Origin: Gyromitra esculenta
Taxonomy: Eukaryota; Ascomycota; Pezizomycetes; Pezizales; Discinaceae
Assembly: GCA_038503075.1 (NCBI GenBank)
Contig: JBCAML010000001.1
Location: 2,604,001-2,668,000, forward strand
DNA length: 64,000 nt
Reading direction: 5' to 3'
Shown here: positions 27,264 to 41,580 of the stretch, one piece after another
Layout: each line of letters starts with the position of its first letter
Numbering within the stretch: the first letter of the stretch is position 1
Notes under the pieces: generated by a model
The model's database searches: none
Told to the model about the DNA's origin: nothing
Seen by the model: the letters and a program-made list of their open reading frames with translations, nothing else
Translations under genes and position numbers: made by a program

Positions 27264-27809
27264 AACACTAGAATGTAAACACCACAGCCCTTTTGGTATG
27301 TACGTGTCATTATCTCGACAATCGAGTCATTGAAAGGTCGCCCTACCATTATTTTATTTTATTTTTACACACACACACAACATCTTTGGCTGCGTGGTCT
27401 ATTGTGCTTGTGACAACACGATAGCTTCTAGGCAACCATCGCGGCTTTGCTGTGCATGTGCCTTTTTTTTTCCTTAACCGTGAAATCTTGGTACTGCGAT
27501 AACTGAGCCCTGGATTGTGTGGCAAAAAAAAAATAAAAGTATGACAATGCAATGCAATGATTCCCCCCTCCCCTGCCCCCTTTAGCTAGAGGGTTAATAG
27601 GAGGAGGGTTTCAATATCTCCTTCGGGACTCATCACATTCTGACCAATCACTGCTAAATTCAAATTCACTGAGGAAACATGTACATACACATACGCGCAC
27701 ACACACTGAGAGAGAAAGAGAGAGAGAGAGAGGTTGTAGAAATTATGAAACACTAATCCGAAAAGGGGGGGAGTGTACCACAACGTTAGTTGTTTGCATG
27801 ATTCTCTCC

Positions 27810-27830
27810 TGCCTACCTACCTACCTACCT
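27810..27830. repeat. (CTAC)n microsatellite
   Basis: About five tandem CTAC units. Its complement (GTAG) is expanded at 28432-28495, in the same gene desert. Confidence 0.85.
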
Positions 27831-28345
27831 ATGGTTACGTTCGCTAGATCGTCCACGAAAGCCGATGAACCAAAAACAAAAAGGGCAGAACACTCCCGCC
27901 AGCCCGAAACCTCGCCATCCCAAACTAGCAATAAACCCCCCTCCACTCCCCTCCCCTCCCCTGAATATGTCGTTCTGTTCCTGTTCCTGTTCATCCTTAC
28001 TCTTACTTTACCTTACCTTCCATTGCGCTCCGTCCTGGCTATGCCCTTGAAACCTGAACCCAGTAACCACCATGGCCATATCGAATAGGCGATATCGATT
28101 TAATTTAGTCTTGTGTTTTTTCCTTCTTCTTTTCCTTTTCCTTTTTTTTCCTTTTTTTTCCCTTTTCTTACTTTCTTTCCTTTTTCCCCCTCCATTTCTT
28201 ACTTTTCCCCACGTCAAACGTCGGGTCCAGAAAACGAGATAAGATGGCTCAGTCCCAGCACCACGGGACACGGAAGTCCTCCTCCCCCCCAAAATAAAAA
28301 AATAAAAAAAGCAAAACGATGGTAAAATGAAGTAAAAGGCTAGCC

Positions 28346-28394
28346 CACTACACTACACTACACTACAATACACTACACTGCTACACTACCTTAC
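28346..28394. repeat. (CACTA)n tandem repeat
   Basis: Imperfect tandem CACTA/ACTAC pentamers, seen directly in sequence, immediately before the GC-rich hairpin at 28401. Confidence 0.85.
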
Positions 28395-28400
28395 ATGCAG

Positions 28401-28436
28401 GCGCCGAAGGCGCAGCAAAGTGCGCTGCGCTGCGGG
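28401..28436. repeat. GC-rich hairpin-forming sequence
   Basis: GCGCCGAAGGCGC at 28401-28413 is a perfect 5-bp stem with a GAA loop. It overlaps a second arm pair, GCGCAGC with GCTGCGC, within the next 25 bases. It sits between the CACTA repeat and the GGTAG repeat. Confidence 0.6.
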
Positions 28437-28495
28437 TAGGTAGGTCAGGTAGAGCAGGTAGGTAGGTAGAGCAGGTAAGTAGGTAGGTAGGTAGG
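28432..28495. repeat. (GGTA)n repeat block
   Basis: Repeated GGTAGGTAG units with AGCAGGTA interruptions. The complementary CCTAC block lies at about 28952-28997, so the two could pair across about 460 bases. Confidence 0.85.
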
Positions 28496-28951
28496 ATTTT
28501 ATGCTCGGTCCTTCTCTATAGATCAAACGGAAGATACCGTGTCAGAAAAGCCTCTTCTCTTCTCTCTCTCTCAAAAAGTAAGAGGTTGAGTAGGATAGGA
28601 GAGAGTATTATGTGATGGATGTATGGATGAACGGATTGAAGGTAGGTAGGTAGGTAATAATAAATTCAAACCCAGCCAGTAGGATCAAACAAAAACATAC
28701 ACGTATCGTGGGAAATTAGTAGATGAGTAACGTTGACGGTAGCGCCTACAACCACCTGCTTTTGGGGGAGAGAGATCTAGAGAGGGAGGGAGGGAGGGAC
28801 TTCATGCAACGTGGTGGCCGAGGTTTTTTTTTTTATTGGAAAAAAAAAAAGCACTTGCATAGTACAGTATATATATATATAGATATAGACTTTGAGATCT
28901 AGAATAGAAGCACATGCTGTCTGTCTACGTGTATTTGTCATTATCACATTG

Positions 28952-28997
28952 ACCTAACCTACCTAACCTACCTACCTGTCTACCTGTCTACCTGCTA
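28952..28997. repeat. (CCTA)n repeat block
   Basis: Repeated CCTACCTAAC and CTACCTGT units, complementary to the GGTAG block at 28432-28495. Confidence 0.8.
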
Positions 28998-31900
28998 CTG
29001 TATAATATGATCGGGGGTGGGGAGGAGAGAGAGAGAGGGAAGAGGAACGTTATATCGGTGTGTCAGTTATCTTTAGTCGTAAGCCCGCCCCCCGTCTAGG
29101 GCGTTCTTATCTAATGGTGTAGAGTACATGTAGATATATATATATATATATTCAAGTGCTGGATTTCTGGGGTACAGGATTTCCAAAACTGCAAGTAGCC
29201 GTGCACTTCCATCGCGATCCAAGGCAGGCAGAGCTCCCACCTCACCTCACCTCACCACACCTCACCTTGCCTCGCCCACCCCCTCTCCCCGTTTCCTCGG
29301 CTCGCGAACGTTAAAATCAAGCGAGAACGCATGTGGCCTACACAGTACAGTACACAGCATCCCCCCAAGCTAAGTATAAACTCTTGCGGGGGAGGCGGTG
29401 TAAGACCATCGCGACATTGGTGCTTTCCAGCAATTGGGCAATTACACCACCCGTTTGGGGGGGGTAGTATAGTGTGGAGGGGAATCCACACGTATGTATA
29501 GTACCGGAAATACATGCAATGGCTGTTGGCATATCTTGGGGCTCCTCGATCCCACTTGGGCGGTTTTTTCCCCCTGCGGAAGGGGGAAGGGGAAGGGGGA
29601 CCTGTACCACTCGCATTAAGTAAGCCTGTGACCACTTTATCGCTTGGCTGTGACACCTATAGGTTTTTCCGGTACGACCTTGATCGGGTAGCACAGAAAG
29701 CACCAATATCCCTTTTTTTTTTTGTGTGCTTCTACTCTAGGGGGGAGGGGGGGATGTACGTACATCGGGCGCGTCGTGTCTTCGCTTGCAGCGACCACTG
29801 GGGAGATAAAAGTAAACACACGCATACAATGAGATTGGGGATTCTCTCCCCCCATAGTAGGGCAGTTTGCTCTTTTTGGCAAAAAAGGCATATCGTACGA
29901 TTGCGCCTACCGCCAACCAACCAACCACCAACCGTGTCAAGAGCCTCAAGCCCTTTAAGCCATGAGCGCTCCTGGCGCCCTGAAAGGAAGTGCAATCCTA
30001 AAGCGAGAGTTTAAAAAACGCCTCAAAAGCGGAGGCAAATTACTGGCTGTATCAAGTCAATCGGAACGTAGGCGACACGACCGGACGCTGGGACTCTGGG
30101 GGGTGGGGTGGGCGAAGAAGGCGTTGAATCTAGAGCAGATTAGACCATAGCAGAAAGCTTAATACCGGCGTTTCTAATACCGCTGTGTTTACCGAGAAGT
30201 CTCAAGCTCTGGCCACCGTCCAGACGATGGTGGTTATTTCTCTTTGCACTGTCCCGTGATTGAAGCCTCTTTCTGATTGTTGCGACCGTATTCATTCCTC
30301 ACGATGCTCATTGGCACCAGGCCTGGCCAATGGCCTGCCTCGGGGCGATGAAGTCTGTGCTTCGTTACACTGCCCTGGTGGGCTTGCGTTTTGATTCGAC
30401 GCTCTCCTCCTTCCCTCTCTCGATCTCTCTACCCCCCCCCCACACCCAATCGTCTGTGTTTGCAGGACCAAACTCTTTATATTTAAAAATAGAGAACGAG
30501 ACCATACCGTGTTTGTAATCCCCCCCAGCGAATGGCATCGCGAGGTTCGCGGTAGAATTAGAAGCATATCAAATAGGAAGAAAGAAAAGAAAGCAACAAG
30601 AAAAAAGCGTATTTTTGACGTGTCGCGTATTTGCCGATTGAACGAGATGGGTGGTAAGTAAGAAAAAACATAAAAAAAATAAAAAAACAGAGGTACATGT
30701 AGCTACTGGTGTTTTCAGTGAATGGTATCCCCCCCAGCAGCGAATAAGAAGACTGCGGAAAGGGCGATTATTCCCACCTTGGAATTAGACGATTGACCCG
30801 GGGGGTGACAGGGTCTGGGGTGACGATTGAGCGAAATAGCGACCCAAATTGGGAGGGAGAGAGCGCATACGAGCGACCTTTTGGTTTGAGAGAGGGTGGC
30901 CTTTTGGGGAATTGGAGTTCTCTTTTGCTCTTGTCGGAGTCGGAAGTCGGGATGAGCAGAGCGGGAAGACTGGAGGGTGTGGATGCTCGTGGGCTATTTT
31001 TTATTTTTACTCGTCTATTTCATACGATTTGGGAGATGGTGCCAAACCCCACCACCACCCGAACGTCATGGTCATGGTTCATGGAGATTGTGGAAGGAGT
31101 TCCACTGCAAGCGAGTGAGTGCTACGACACTGTGTTTGGTCTGGGTGGATTGCATGGAAAGGGCAGACTGCCATTGCGCAGCAGCCGAAAGCGAGAGCGA
31201 AGCTGTTTGGGATGGGGAATATGGCGGTGCGGGATGGCGCACGGTGATGTAAGGGAATGGATGGGTTCTGTCGCAGTCCGTTCTGCTGGGGCTGGCTGTG
31301 GGTGCTCTGTCCATGTGCATGCGCCTCAGCAGGAGAGGCTGGTGGGGCAGCGCAGCGCCTCACTCACAGCTCTCGCCCTTCCCGGCTAGGCGAGGCCCAG
31401 ACGAGACCCCTGCACAGGTCCAGCGATGCGGTACTCGCCGAGAAGGGGATGGGAGGGGAGCGAAAGAGGGATAGCTGGGCGGGCCTGCAGAAGCATGGCT
31501 GTTCGATTGGGGCAGGATACATGTGGTCCCCTACATTCCGTTCTGGCCTATATACGTTTCGATGGATTGAGAAGCTACGCTGCCCACGACAAAGACATGC
31601 TCTCTGACGATAGACTGATGCAGTTGCCGATTGACGATGATGGGAGTGATGATGATGATGATGATATATGTAGCGGGGGGGTTGGGGGAATGATAGGCAA
31701 TGGGGATGCTTCTTGCGGACGGGGGAGGGAGGGAGAGGCGATTCGTGGGGACTTGGAGGGGTGCAACCAGACTGGCAGGGGAACTGGTGCCTTGTGGCAT
31801 CAGCCCTGTCGCCAGCGTGGGTCCAGGACCAGGGGAGGAGACACAGCGCTGCAGAGTGCAGTACACACGCTACGCTTCACCCTTCAATGTCTCACACCGC

Positions 31901-32135
31901 CCACCACGATGAGAACACACAGACAGAGGGAGAGAGACAGACAGACACAGACACAGAATGCGCGGGGGGAGTAAGACATCCACCTCGAGCCCACCACAAC
32001 ACCCACACCCACCCGCCCAGAGGCAATCTCCCCCAAGCCTATGTCATGCAGCAGCCAATCACCCTCTGGCTGGGATGGCCACAGAAAACGAGGGCAGGGT
32101 CCCAGCAAGAGAGACGCTCCATAGCCCCCATCCCA

Positions 32136-32143
32136 TATTTAAG
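32136..32143 (+). promoter_or_regulatory. TATA-like element upstream of the C2H2 regulator
   Basis: TATTTAAG lies in otherwise GC-rich sequence, about 650 bases before the ATG and followed by a long pyrimidine-rich stretch. This fits a core promoter with a long 5' leader, but there is no transcript evidence. Confidence 0.3.
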
Positions 32144-32793
32144 ACGGCGCAGCATCTGCTTAAACTCATACGTCTTGCCCCGAGTGTCCTGTCCTGTCTG
32201 TCTGTACAAAAAGACTCGAAGATCTCCGTCCCATCGTCCTCGCTCCCCAGCCCTACAGAGTTCCCGGGTCAGACTCATAGATAGCTCGCCTTCGTCCGAC
32301 ATCTTCGACACCACCCACCCACCCGTCCGTCCATCCAAGGCACACTGGAAGGCACACTAGACCTTCCATCCTTCTTCTATAACATCAGACAGTGTCTGCC
32401 TCGCCTCCATCATCAACTCCATCGTTGCTCCCCTACAGTGTCTGCCTTCCATCCCAGATCCCAATCCTAATCCATCGAGCGGCAATCTCGTGAGACCTCA
32501 AAGTATGTTGGAACAATCGTCAATCCATCTCCCCACCCCCAGATCGTCTACCATCTAGCGTTGTGTCTCTCCTGTGATCAGGGCTTGTTTTCAGCTCGAT
32601 CTTGGTCTTCGCTTCCCTCGGTTGCTGTCCGTTTGGCGGCTGCCCGTCAGCAGGCCTGTCTATATCGAGTTCAGTGAGCTAACGTTACCTGTCACCCCGT
32701 CTTAGGTATCCGAGTGAGTAAAACAAGCATACCTCAGCTTGTTTCTGCTCAGCTCCTCAATTCCCTTTGCCAGTTTCACATCACATCATCGTC

Positions 32794-34738
32794 ATGGCTG
32801 CCCCTCAATCTCTACCTGCCTCGGCAGTTTCGGTCTCGAAGCCAGAAGCCTTAACGGACTTCGTCCTGTTTGGTGAGGAGAGTGATTCTATATATTACGA
32901 CCCTCGACAAACAAGCTTCATCCATCAGAACAACCCTCCCTTCCACCAACAACCGATACACTCGGACAACTACGTTACCTCGTCTACATCCAGAGTGGAT
33001 TCCTGGAGCGCAATGCTAGAGAACCAGAACAACATGGACAATCTACAGTCACGGCAGCAGCAACAGCAGCAGCAGCATGAGGCTATTAACAAGTCTTTCT
33101 ACACCATGGATCTTCCGTCGAGTTCATCTGCTACCTCATTCACCAACTACGTTACCGCCTACTCGTACAACGTTTCAGATATGCCAAGTCCGATAAACTT
33201 CACCGAAGACCCGTCGATGCCCCCCCCAGCTCCGGGCGTCTTGGTCCATCCACCCACCTTTCCTTTTCCATCACACATCCCTCAGGATGATTACAGACAG
33301 AGCCCGTTTCCTTCTCCAGTCACCTCGGCTGGTGGTTGGGAAGGTCACTCTTCGGTTGCCAGCGGGATCTCTGGTTCCGAGGCTGGCAGCAACTCTCCTT
33401 ACCTGGATGGCGATCATACTTTCTTCAACCCTTCGTATGCTACTGGTGTGTATCTTCCCATCTCTCCTCCCGTATGGCAGTTGCTGACAAACTACTTCAG
33501 ATCACATCAACCCTTCTCTCATCAGCATCCCTTCGCCTACCCAGCATCACGAAGACGCCCCGGCTTCGGCCTCCTCCTTCGGATCTCCTAGTTGGCATTC
33601 GGCCCACTCACCTCCCCCACCGATCTCCAACCCTTCGTCTCCTCTCCTCGGAAAGGCACCCAAGTCGGCTGGCTCCGTTGGTCGCCTATCTCCCTTCCCA
33701 TCCCGAGCCGCCCCCTACCCGAGCCGGAGGCCGTCCGTCTCCTCTCAGGGTTCTCGCAGGTCCAATGGGTCTCCGAATGCGCAGAGCTTGGATTGGTTAG
33801 AGGATATCCACACCCAACCGGGTGATGTCCTCGGAGAACAGCAAATGCAGAGAGCCACTAGCGTCGAATCTCACCGATCGAGGGGAGGTAGGGCTCCAAG
33901 CAGCTCGGCCAGTGTCCCAAGCAGCCATAGTGGTGTGGGCTCGGTAGGGAAGGATACCGTCTGCCCAGAGTGCAACAAGAGCTTTCGGGACCTGAAAGCA
34001 CATCAACTTACCCACCAGTTGGAGCGCCCGGTCAAATGTCCGATCGCAACATGCGAGTACTCGAAAAAGGGATTTGCCAGGAAGTACGATTGCCAACGAC
34101 ATACCTTGACCCACTACAAGGGAACAATGGTCTGCGGTTTCTGTGCTGGCCCTCACGAAAAATCCTTCAATCGCGCGGATGTCTTCAAGCGCCACTTGAT
34201 GTCGGTACACCACGTCGAACAGACCCCTCCAAACGGTCGCAAGAAGATTGGATCAAAGCAAGGCTCAGGGAATGCTTCCCCCACCGATTCCGAAAAGTAT
34301 TCCGGTGCATATGCTACTGGAAAGTGTAGCATTTGCTCGGTTACATTTGCTACTGCACAGCAGTTCTACGAGCATTTGGATGAGTGCGTGCAGCTTAAGG
34401 TTGTCCAGGAGGAGCCTGCAGCAGCGTTCAACGAAATAAATCTCGACTCGGTAAAGCTGGAAGATATGGAGGCTACACTCTCTGCATCTTCATCCAAGAA
34501 CGGCAAGCGATCTGGTAAGCAGTCTGAGGAGGATGAAGAAGAGGAGGAAGGTGAAGAGGATGAATTCGACGCCGAGGAGGGTGAGGATGGCGCCGACGAC
34601 GGAAAGGACGAAACCTTCACACCTCCGGGCCGCAAATCTAGCGGAAAGGCTGGGCGTGCTGGTTCCAGGAGAGCGACCCGCGGGGGAAACAAGAAGGCCG
34701 TTTCCGGCAACGGAAGCGCTGTGGCACGTTCAAGGTGA
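32794..34738 (+). CDS. C2H2 zinc-finger transcription factor
   Basis: Two exons, 32794-33445 and 33501-34738, give 629 residues. The 55-nt intron (33446-33500) has a GTGTGT donor, a GCTGAC branch site and a TTCAG acceptor, and splicing joins two otherwise truncated frames. The N-terminal 380 residues are Ser/Pro/Gln-rich with a short polyglutamine run, as in fungal activators. Zinc-binding motifs follow: CPECNKSF with paired His, CPIATCEYSKKGF with HTLTH, CGFCAG with HLMSVH, and a fourth, degenerate CSICSVTF/HLDEC unit. The tail is strongly acidic, then Lys/Arg/Gly-rich, which suggests nuclear localisation. The order (CxxC finger, FNRADVFKRHL, then CSICSVTF) recurs in a family of filamentous ascomycete regulators that I recognise but cannot name confidently. 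The chosen ATG is the first in frame. The upstream 15-kb gene-free region suggests complex regulation. Confidence 0.87.
33052..33077 (+). repeat. CAG-type repeat coding for polyglutamine
   Basis: Tandem CAG/CAA codons inside the zinc-finger gene encode about seven consecutive Gln residues. Length variation here would change the protein without shifting frame. Confidence 0.85.
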
Positions 34739-35851
34739 CAATTAACTCACTCCCGTATCGGGGGTGGCGCAATTCAAAAGCAATCTTCTCGCCCACGACC
34801 AAGAAAGAGAAAGAATCTTCCTGCCGGGTGGGGATGTGCCCCAGAGCAAATGGTGTCGAAGCGACGATGCTTGATGGTTTTCGATGGGTCAAAGTTGTTG
34901 TGCAAAGACGAGATGATGATGAGTTCCGAGTGGGAAGTCACAGCCCAACTCGGCGGAGACACGTTTGTTTCCGACCTTGACTTCTGGACTATGAGGCGCG
35001 CTGATGCATTTTTGGATGCTGCGCCGAGTAATACAGCACATTCTGCGGGAAGCGGAATTGTTGGAAAAGCAAGGTAATCTGAAAGCCTGTAGGGGCTAGT
35101 GTCTATACCTTTCGTTGTTTATTTTTTTGAGTGTCAATTTTTTACTATGTTTTTTTTGTTTTGCTTTTTAGCGTTTCTTATTTTTATGGTGTTTTTGACG
35201 AGCGACGATTTTTGATGGCTGGAAACGGGTTATTTTTTTTGCAATCCCACCTCAAAGCAAAATATGTTTCTTATGATTAGCATGAAAGGGAAAGGTGGAC
35301 GGTGTATTTTTTTGGGGGTTTTCATTGGGTTTTCATTACTTCAGTTGCGATGGGCCGGACTTTTCGTGCTCTGAGGATGGGCTTTTTTGGGATACGGTTT
35401 TACTATTTTTTCTAGTTTCTGGAGGCATTTTTCATTCAGCTAGCTAGCTAAGGACTGGGTGGGGGGGGGATTTATTGTGAATAAGGATCTTGATGGAGAC
35501 GTGAGGCGCTTTAAGGATTTTGGGTCTACTAGTATCTTTGCTTTTCCTTTCCTTGGGTGGACAGGAGAAGGGTATGGGGACGGACTACCTAGATGAATTA
35601 AGGAAGACCCTTGTTTTCGATCGAGAAACTGGTTTCTGGATGCCCGAGTGATTTCTGGTGACTGCAAAAGAAAAAGAGTTTGTGCAGGGGTGGTTACCCG
35701 GCTTCTCCCGGCAGGCACGGCCCAAGGCAAAGAAGGGAAGCGGGAGCCCCACACGGGTCGGGCCGAGGTCGAGGCAAGTCTGGTTGGCGGTACGGAGCTG
35801 TACATTGGACTCCCAATGCTGCTCCAGTGCTCCCAGCCAGCCAGCCCCAAC
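34739..35851. other. intergenic region after the C2H2 regulator
   Basis: I see no gene here. The first 350 bases have coding-like composition but contain stops in every frame when joined to the upstream gene. From 35100 the sequence is T-rich, consistent with a 3' untranslated region. The last 200 bases before 35852 are GC-rich and probably hold the promoter of the next gene. Confidence 0.5.
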
Positions 35852-36797
35852 ATGCCGCCCATTCCATTAGCAACTCGCAGCCTGCTGTCCGCCCTCCACC
35901 ACCACCCCGCGCTGCCGAAACACACGTTTTACTTCATCGCTTCCGTGGCCTTCTCGATCCTCAACCGGCCAGAGGAGATCCCACGCGTGTGGAACTATGC
36001 TCTCAGCGAAGTAGCAATAAGGGGCAGCCAGGAGGAAGACTATGTGCAGAAGGAATTGGCGGGAGCCTGCGCGCCGAGCGACGGGGAAAGCGCGTTAACA
36101 ATACATAGGAAAATCAGGGAGGCGCTATTGAAGAGCGCGGCAATTGGTGGGTTGCCAAAAGTATGTGCTACCCAGCCCCAACTTTACTATTTTGTTTTTT
36201 GTTTTTTGTTTGGGTTTGGGTTTGAACTTATGCACATCTCCTTACCGTCCCTTGCATGTTCGAGATACCCCCCCCCAAAAAAAGAAGGAAAGTGAAAAAA
36301 AAAAAAAAAAAAGTTAATGCGTACCGATCACCCTCTAGGCAATCAACGCCCTCAACCTCCTAAAAAACTCCACCCCACCCCACATCCTTGCCGCGCCCTC
36401 CCCTACCCACCGCCGTCTGGCGCACACCTCGCCGGACACTACCTCCTCGGCGATCCTGTCCCGCGGAAGCGCCTTCTTCGACCGAGTGTACGGCAAGGTC
36501 TCCAAGCGCGTGATGGGCGGCATGCGCAACTCCTACGACGACCTCGGCGTGGTCGCGGAGCTCATGTACGCGCATGTGTTTAGCAACCTCGAGGTGCTGG
36601 GCGCGCGCGACACGAGCCTGCTGCTGGTCGCGGGACTGATCCCGCAGAACGTGAACCCGCAGCTCAAGGGCCACCTCAGGGGCGCGGTGAACAACGGCGC
36701 GACGGCGCGGGAGGTCATGGCCGTGCGGGAGGTGGTGTTGAGGATTTGTGCGGAGGCGGGGTGGGCGGGGGAGGAAGGGGAGGTTGCGAAGCTTTAG
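35852..36797 (+). CDS. carboxymuconolactone decarboxylase-like (AhpD-fold) protein
   Basis: Two exons, 35852-36160 and 36339-36797, give 255 residues. The 178-nt intron (GTATGT donor, CTCTAG acceptor) is the longest found here and contains a long A tract near its 3' end. The N-terminal part (PKHTFYFIASVAFSILNRPEEIPRV) and the C-terminal part (GGMRNSYDDLGVVAELMY, then LLLVAGLIPQNVNPQLKGHL) match the fungal two-part family with a carboxymuconolactone decarboxylase-like fold. There is no CxxC pair, so it is not an AhpD-type peroxidase. Family members are small helical proteins, often of unknown or peroxisomal function; the substrate cannot be inferred. An upstream in-frame ATG near 35818 is possible, but the conserved part starts after 35852. 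Confidence 0.8.
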
Positions 36798-37245
36798 AGG
36801 ATAATGGTCGTGTGTGTGTATACATATATAGAGTAGGTTTGGAGGTTTGAGTGCCATTGGGTGGTTGGGTGGTTGGGAGTTGGGATGGAGGGGTGGGTGG
36901 TTGAGTAAATGTTATATGTACTTGAATATCAGACTCGGTCGCGGCTTTTTTTTTTTTTTTCGTACTGTGCTTAGTTAGTTAGTTAGCCGTCTGACAGATA
37001 TATCGAATGGGGATGTATATATATATATATGGATAGCTATAACATACATGCCTCTAATTATAAGATGTATGTGTCCGCGCAGTTTGTATATGTATATGTG
37101 GATTATATGCACCAAGTATCACTCGATATATAGAAACGTCCGTCGCAGTAAGCTGGCTGGCTACCTGCCCTGCCCCCAAAAAGGGTGGGGAGAGGGAACG
37201 TATTAGTTTGGTTGGTTGGGTAGGGCAGAGCATCTTATCTTGGCA

Positions 37246-37247
<2 letters not shown>

Positions 37248-37280
<33 letters not shown>
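37248..37280. repeat. (TC)n microsatellite
   Basis: About sixteen uninterrupted TC units. No function is inferred. Confidence 0.92.
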
Positions 37281-37283
<3 letters not shown>

Positions 37284-37349
37284 CGCATACTCCTCCCTCT
37301 GCGAGAGTGGTGGGGAAACTCTACAAGATGGCGTGCATCTTGGATGACT

Positions 37350-37373
37350 CACTGCTGCTGCTGCTGCTGCTGT
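37350..37373. repeat. (CTG)n microsatellite
   Basis: Seven to eight CTG units in non-coding sequence, about 320 bases before the tRNA gene. Confidence 0.85.
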
Positions 37374-37692
37374 TGTTTATTCATTAGGTATGTACATTCA
37401 GCCCAGAGGTGATGATACTCTCAAAAGTCCAAAAAGAAAAACCCCAAAAACTCGCGGAACTAAAACCACACTCCCCCCCTCCTTTCTTAGCGCACGACTT
37501 CCAACTGGCCTATGCCGTTCAACTGACATCCTTCCTTCCTTCCATCCTACTCTTTTTCCCTAGATAGATGCAGTCTCATACAGCACCGTACCTTCGGAGA
37601 GGCGGTCTCACTACCTTGACTCATCCCCAAAGTATGACTCGCCGCTGCTACGCACTTTTATAGCACTGCATTTGCCGAGGTACACATAACAA

Positions 37693-37765
37693 GCTCTGGT
37701 AGCTCAGGGGTTAGAGCATGCGATTGCAGATCGCAGGGTCGATCGTTCAAATCGGTCTCAGAGCT
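37693..37765 (+). tRNA. tRNA-Cys(GCA)
   Basis: The 73-base sequence folds as a complete cloverleaf. The acceptor stem is GCTCTGG/TCAGAGC (six Watson-Crick pairs plus one G-T). The D arm is GCTC/GAGC. The anticodon stem is TGCGA/TCGCA with loop TTGCAGA, so the anticodon is GCA. The T arm has the loop TTCAAAT. The unpaired base after the acceptor stem is T, the expected cysteine identity base. A T run follows directly, as an RNA polymerase III terminator. There is no intron. An identical copy lies on the other strand at 44621-44693. Confidence 0.95.
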
Positions 37766-38427
37766 TTTTCTACAGTCAAATTTTTTTTTTTGTACTGCCG
37801 TGGCCATGGAGTGACCTCTACTATCTGTTAACGTTTGATGAGAACCAAGTAGGCAGGTTTTTTTTTGGATGTTTGAAGGTATAAGGGTTAGGGTTTTGTG
37901 TATCCTATAATATATCAAAGCTACCTCCCCTGGTGGGGGTTTGATTTTGCTATTTTTCACCGGTTGCTTTGCGGTTTTACTGCATTGAGCTACCGCCACT
38001 TTGGGGGGGGTAGTAATTTTTCGATAGAATATGGGATAAACGGATGGGTTATGTGAGTCAGAATAATCTCTCCTTGGTGGTAGAAGAGGCCTTTTTTTTT
38101 TTTGAATATGGATGACTATTGTTGGCGAAGGCGCATATCTGAGAACGTTCTTTATGAGTACTATGCTGTCCCCACGCTTAGGGGGAGATGGATGATCTGA
38201 GCACTACGGTGGCGGCGGTGGCAAGAAAACATATTTGAACTCGAAACTCTTCTTGAAATTGATAGCATATGGGGCTTTTATAGATATGTAACCCCTCCCC
38301 CGTACTGCCTGCCACTGGCAGAAGCAAAAAATAAAAAATAAAAAATAAAGATACATGAACATAAACCGATGGTAGAAAAAACCAAAGGAAAAACAGAGAG
38401 AAAAAGCTAACACTCATATTTTTGTTT
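37766..38427. other. intergenic region between tRNA-Cys and cellobiose dehydrogenase
   Basis: I see no gene here. T-rich and A-rich tracts are present, and an AAAAATA-type repeat at about 38325-38348 lies just downstream of the dehydrogenase stop and is likely part of its 3' untranslated region. Confidence 0.55.
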
Positions 38428-41409
<2,982 letters not shown>

Positions 41410-41572
41410 ATTTGCGACGAGATCCGAAGATTCCTGGAAAACGAAGAAAAATGAAGGACAGTCACCAAGTTTGCTGGTGAATAGTTAGACTAAGGTCTTC
41501 TTTCTCCAATTTGTCTCAAAGACGGCCAGCCCTGAGATGGTACCTTTTGAAGTCCGGGAAAGGACCCACTAC

Positions 41573-41580
41573 TTATATTT
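41573..41580 (-). promoter_or_regulatory. TATA-like box of the cellobiose dehydrogenase gene
   Basis: On the minus strand the sequence reads AAATATAAGT about 165 bases before the start codon, a plausible distance for a fungal TATA box with a short 5' leader. Confidence 0.45.

Larger units (their letters stand above)
17393..32793. other. 15.4-kb gene desert upstream of the C2H2 regulator
   Basis: I find no protein gene here on either strand. Frames up to about 200 codons (29514-30014, 30793-31389, 31713-32360) are composition artefacts: rich in Arg, Gly, Ser or Pro, overlapped by equally long frames on the other strand, and without domains. Contents include many microsatellites, an 18-bp perfect palindrome at 18728-18745, a GC-rich hairpin at about 28401-28436 and five TACATGTA copies. 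A GC-rich stretch at about 30.8-32.4 kb borders the zinc-finger gene and may be its 5' leader. Non-coding transcripts are possible but cannot be seen from sequence alone. Confidence 0.55.
36798..37692. other. intergenic region with microsatellites
   Basis: I see no protein gene here. It holds a TA run near 37015-37030, a (TC)n microsatellite at 37248-37280, a CTG-type repeat at about 37350-37373 and the presumed 5' flank of the tRNA gene. Confidence 0.6.

Noticed and set aside
29514..30014. 166-codon plus-strand frame in the gene desert
   Set aside because: It has low-complexity composition, long overlapping frames on the other strand, and no domain or splice partner.
30793..31389. 198-codon plus-strand frame before the zinc-finger gene
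   Set aside because: It is a Gly/Arg/Trp-rich translation of GC-rich DNA with equally open opposite frames; more likely leader sequence.
36285..36313. A tract as possible retroelement tail
   Set aside because: It lies inside the intron of the carboxymuconolactone-decarboxylase-like gene, and no element body or target duplication is visible.
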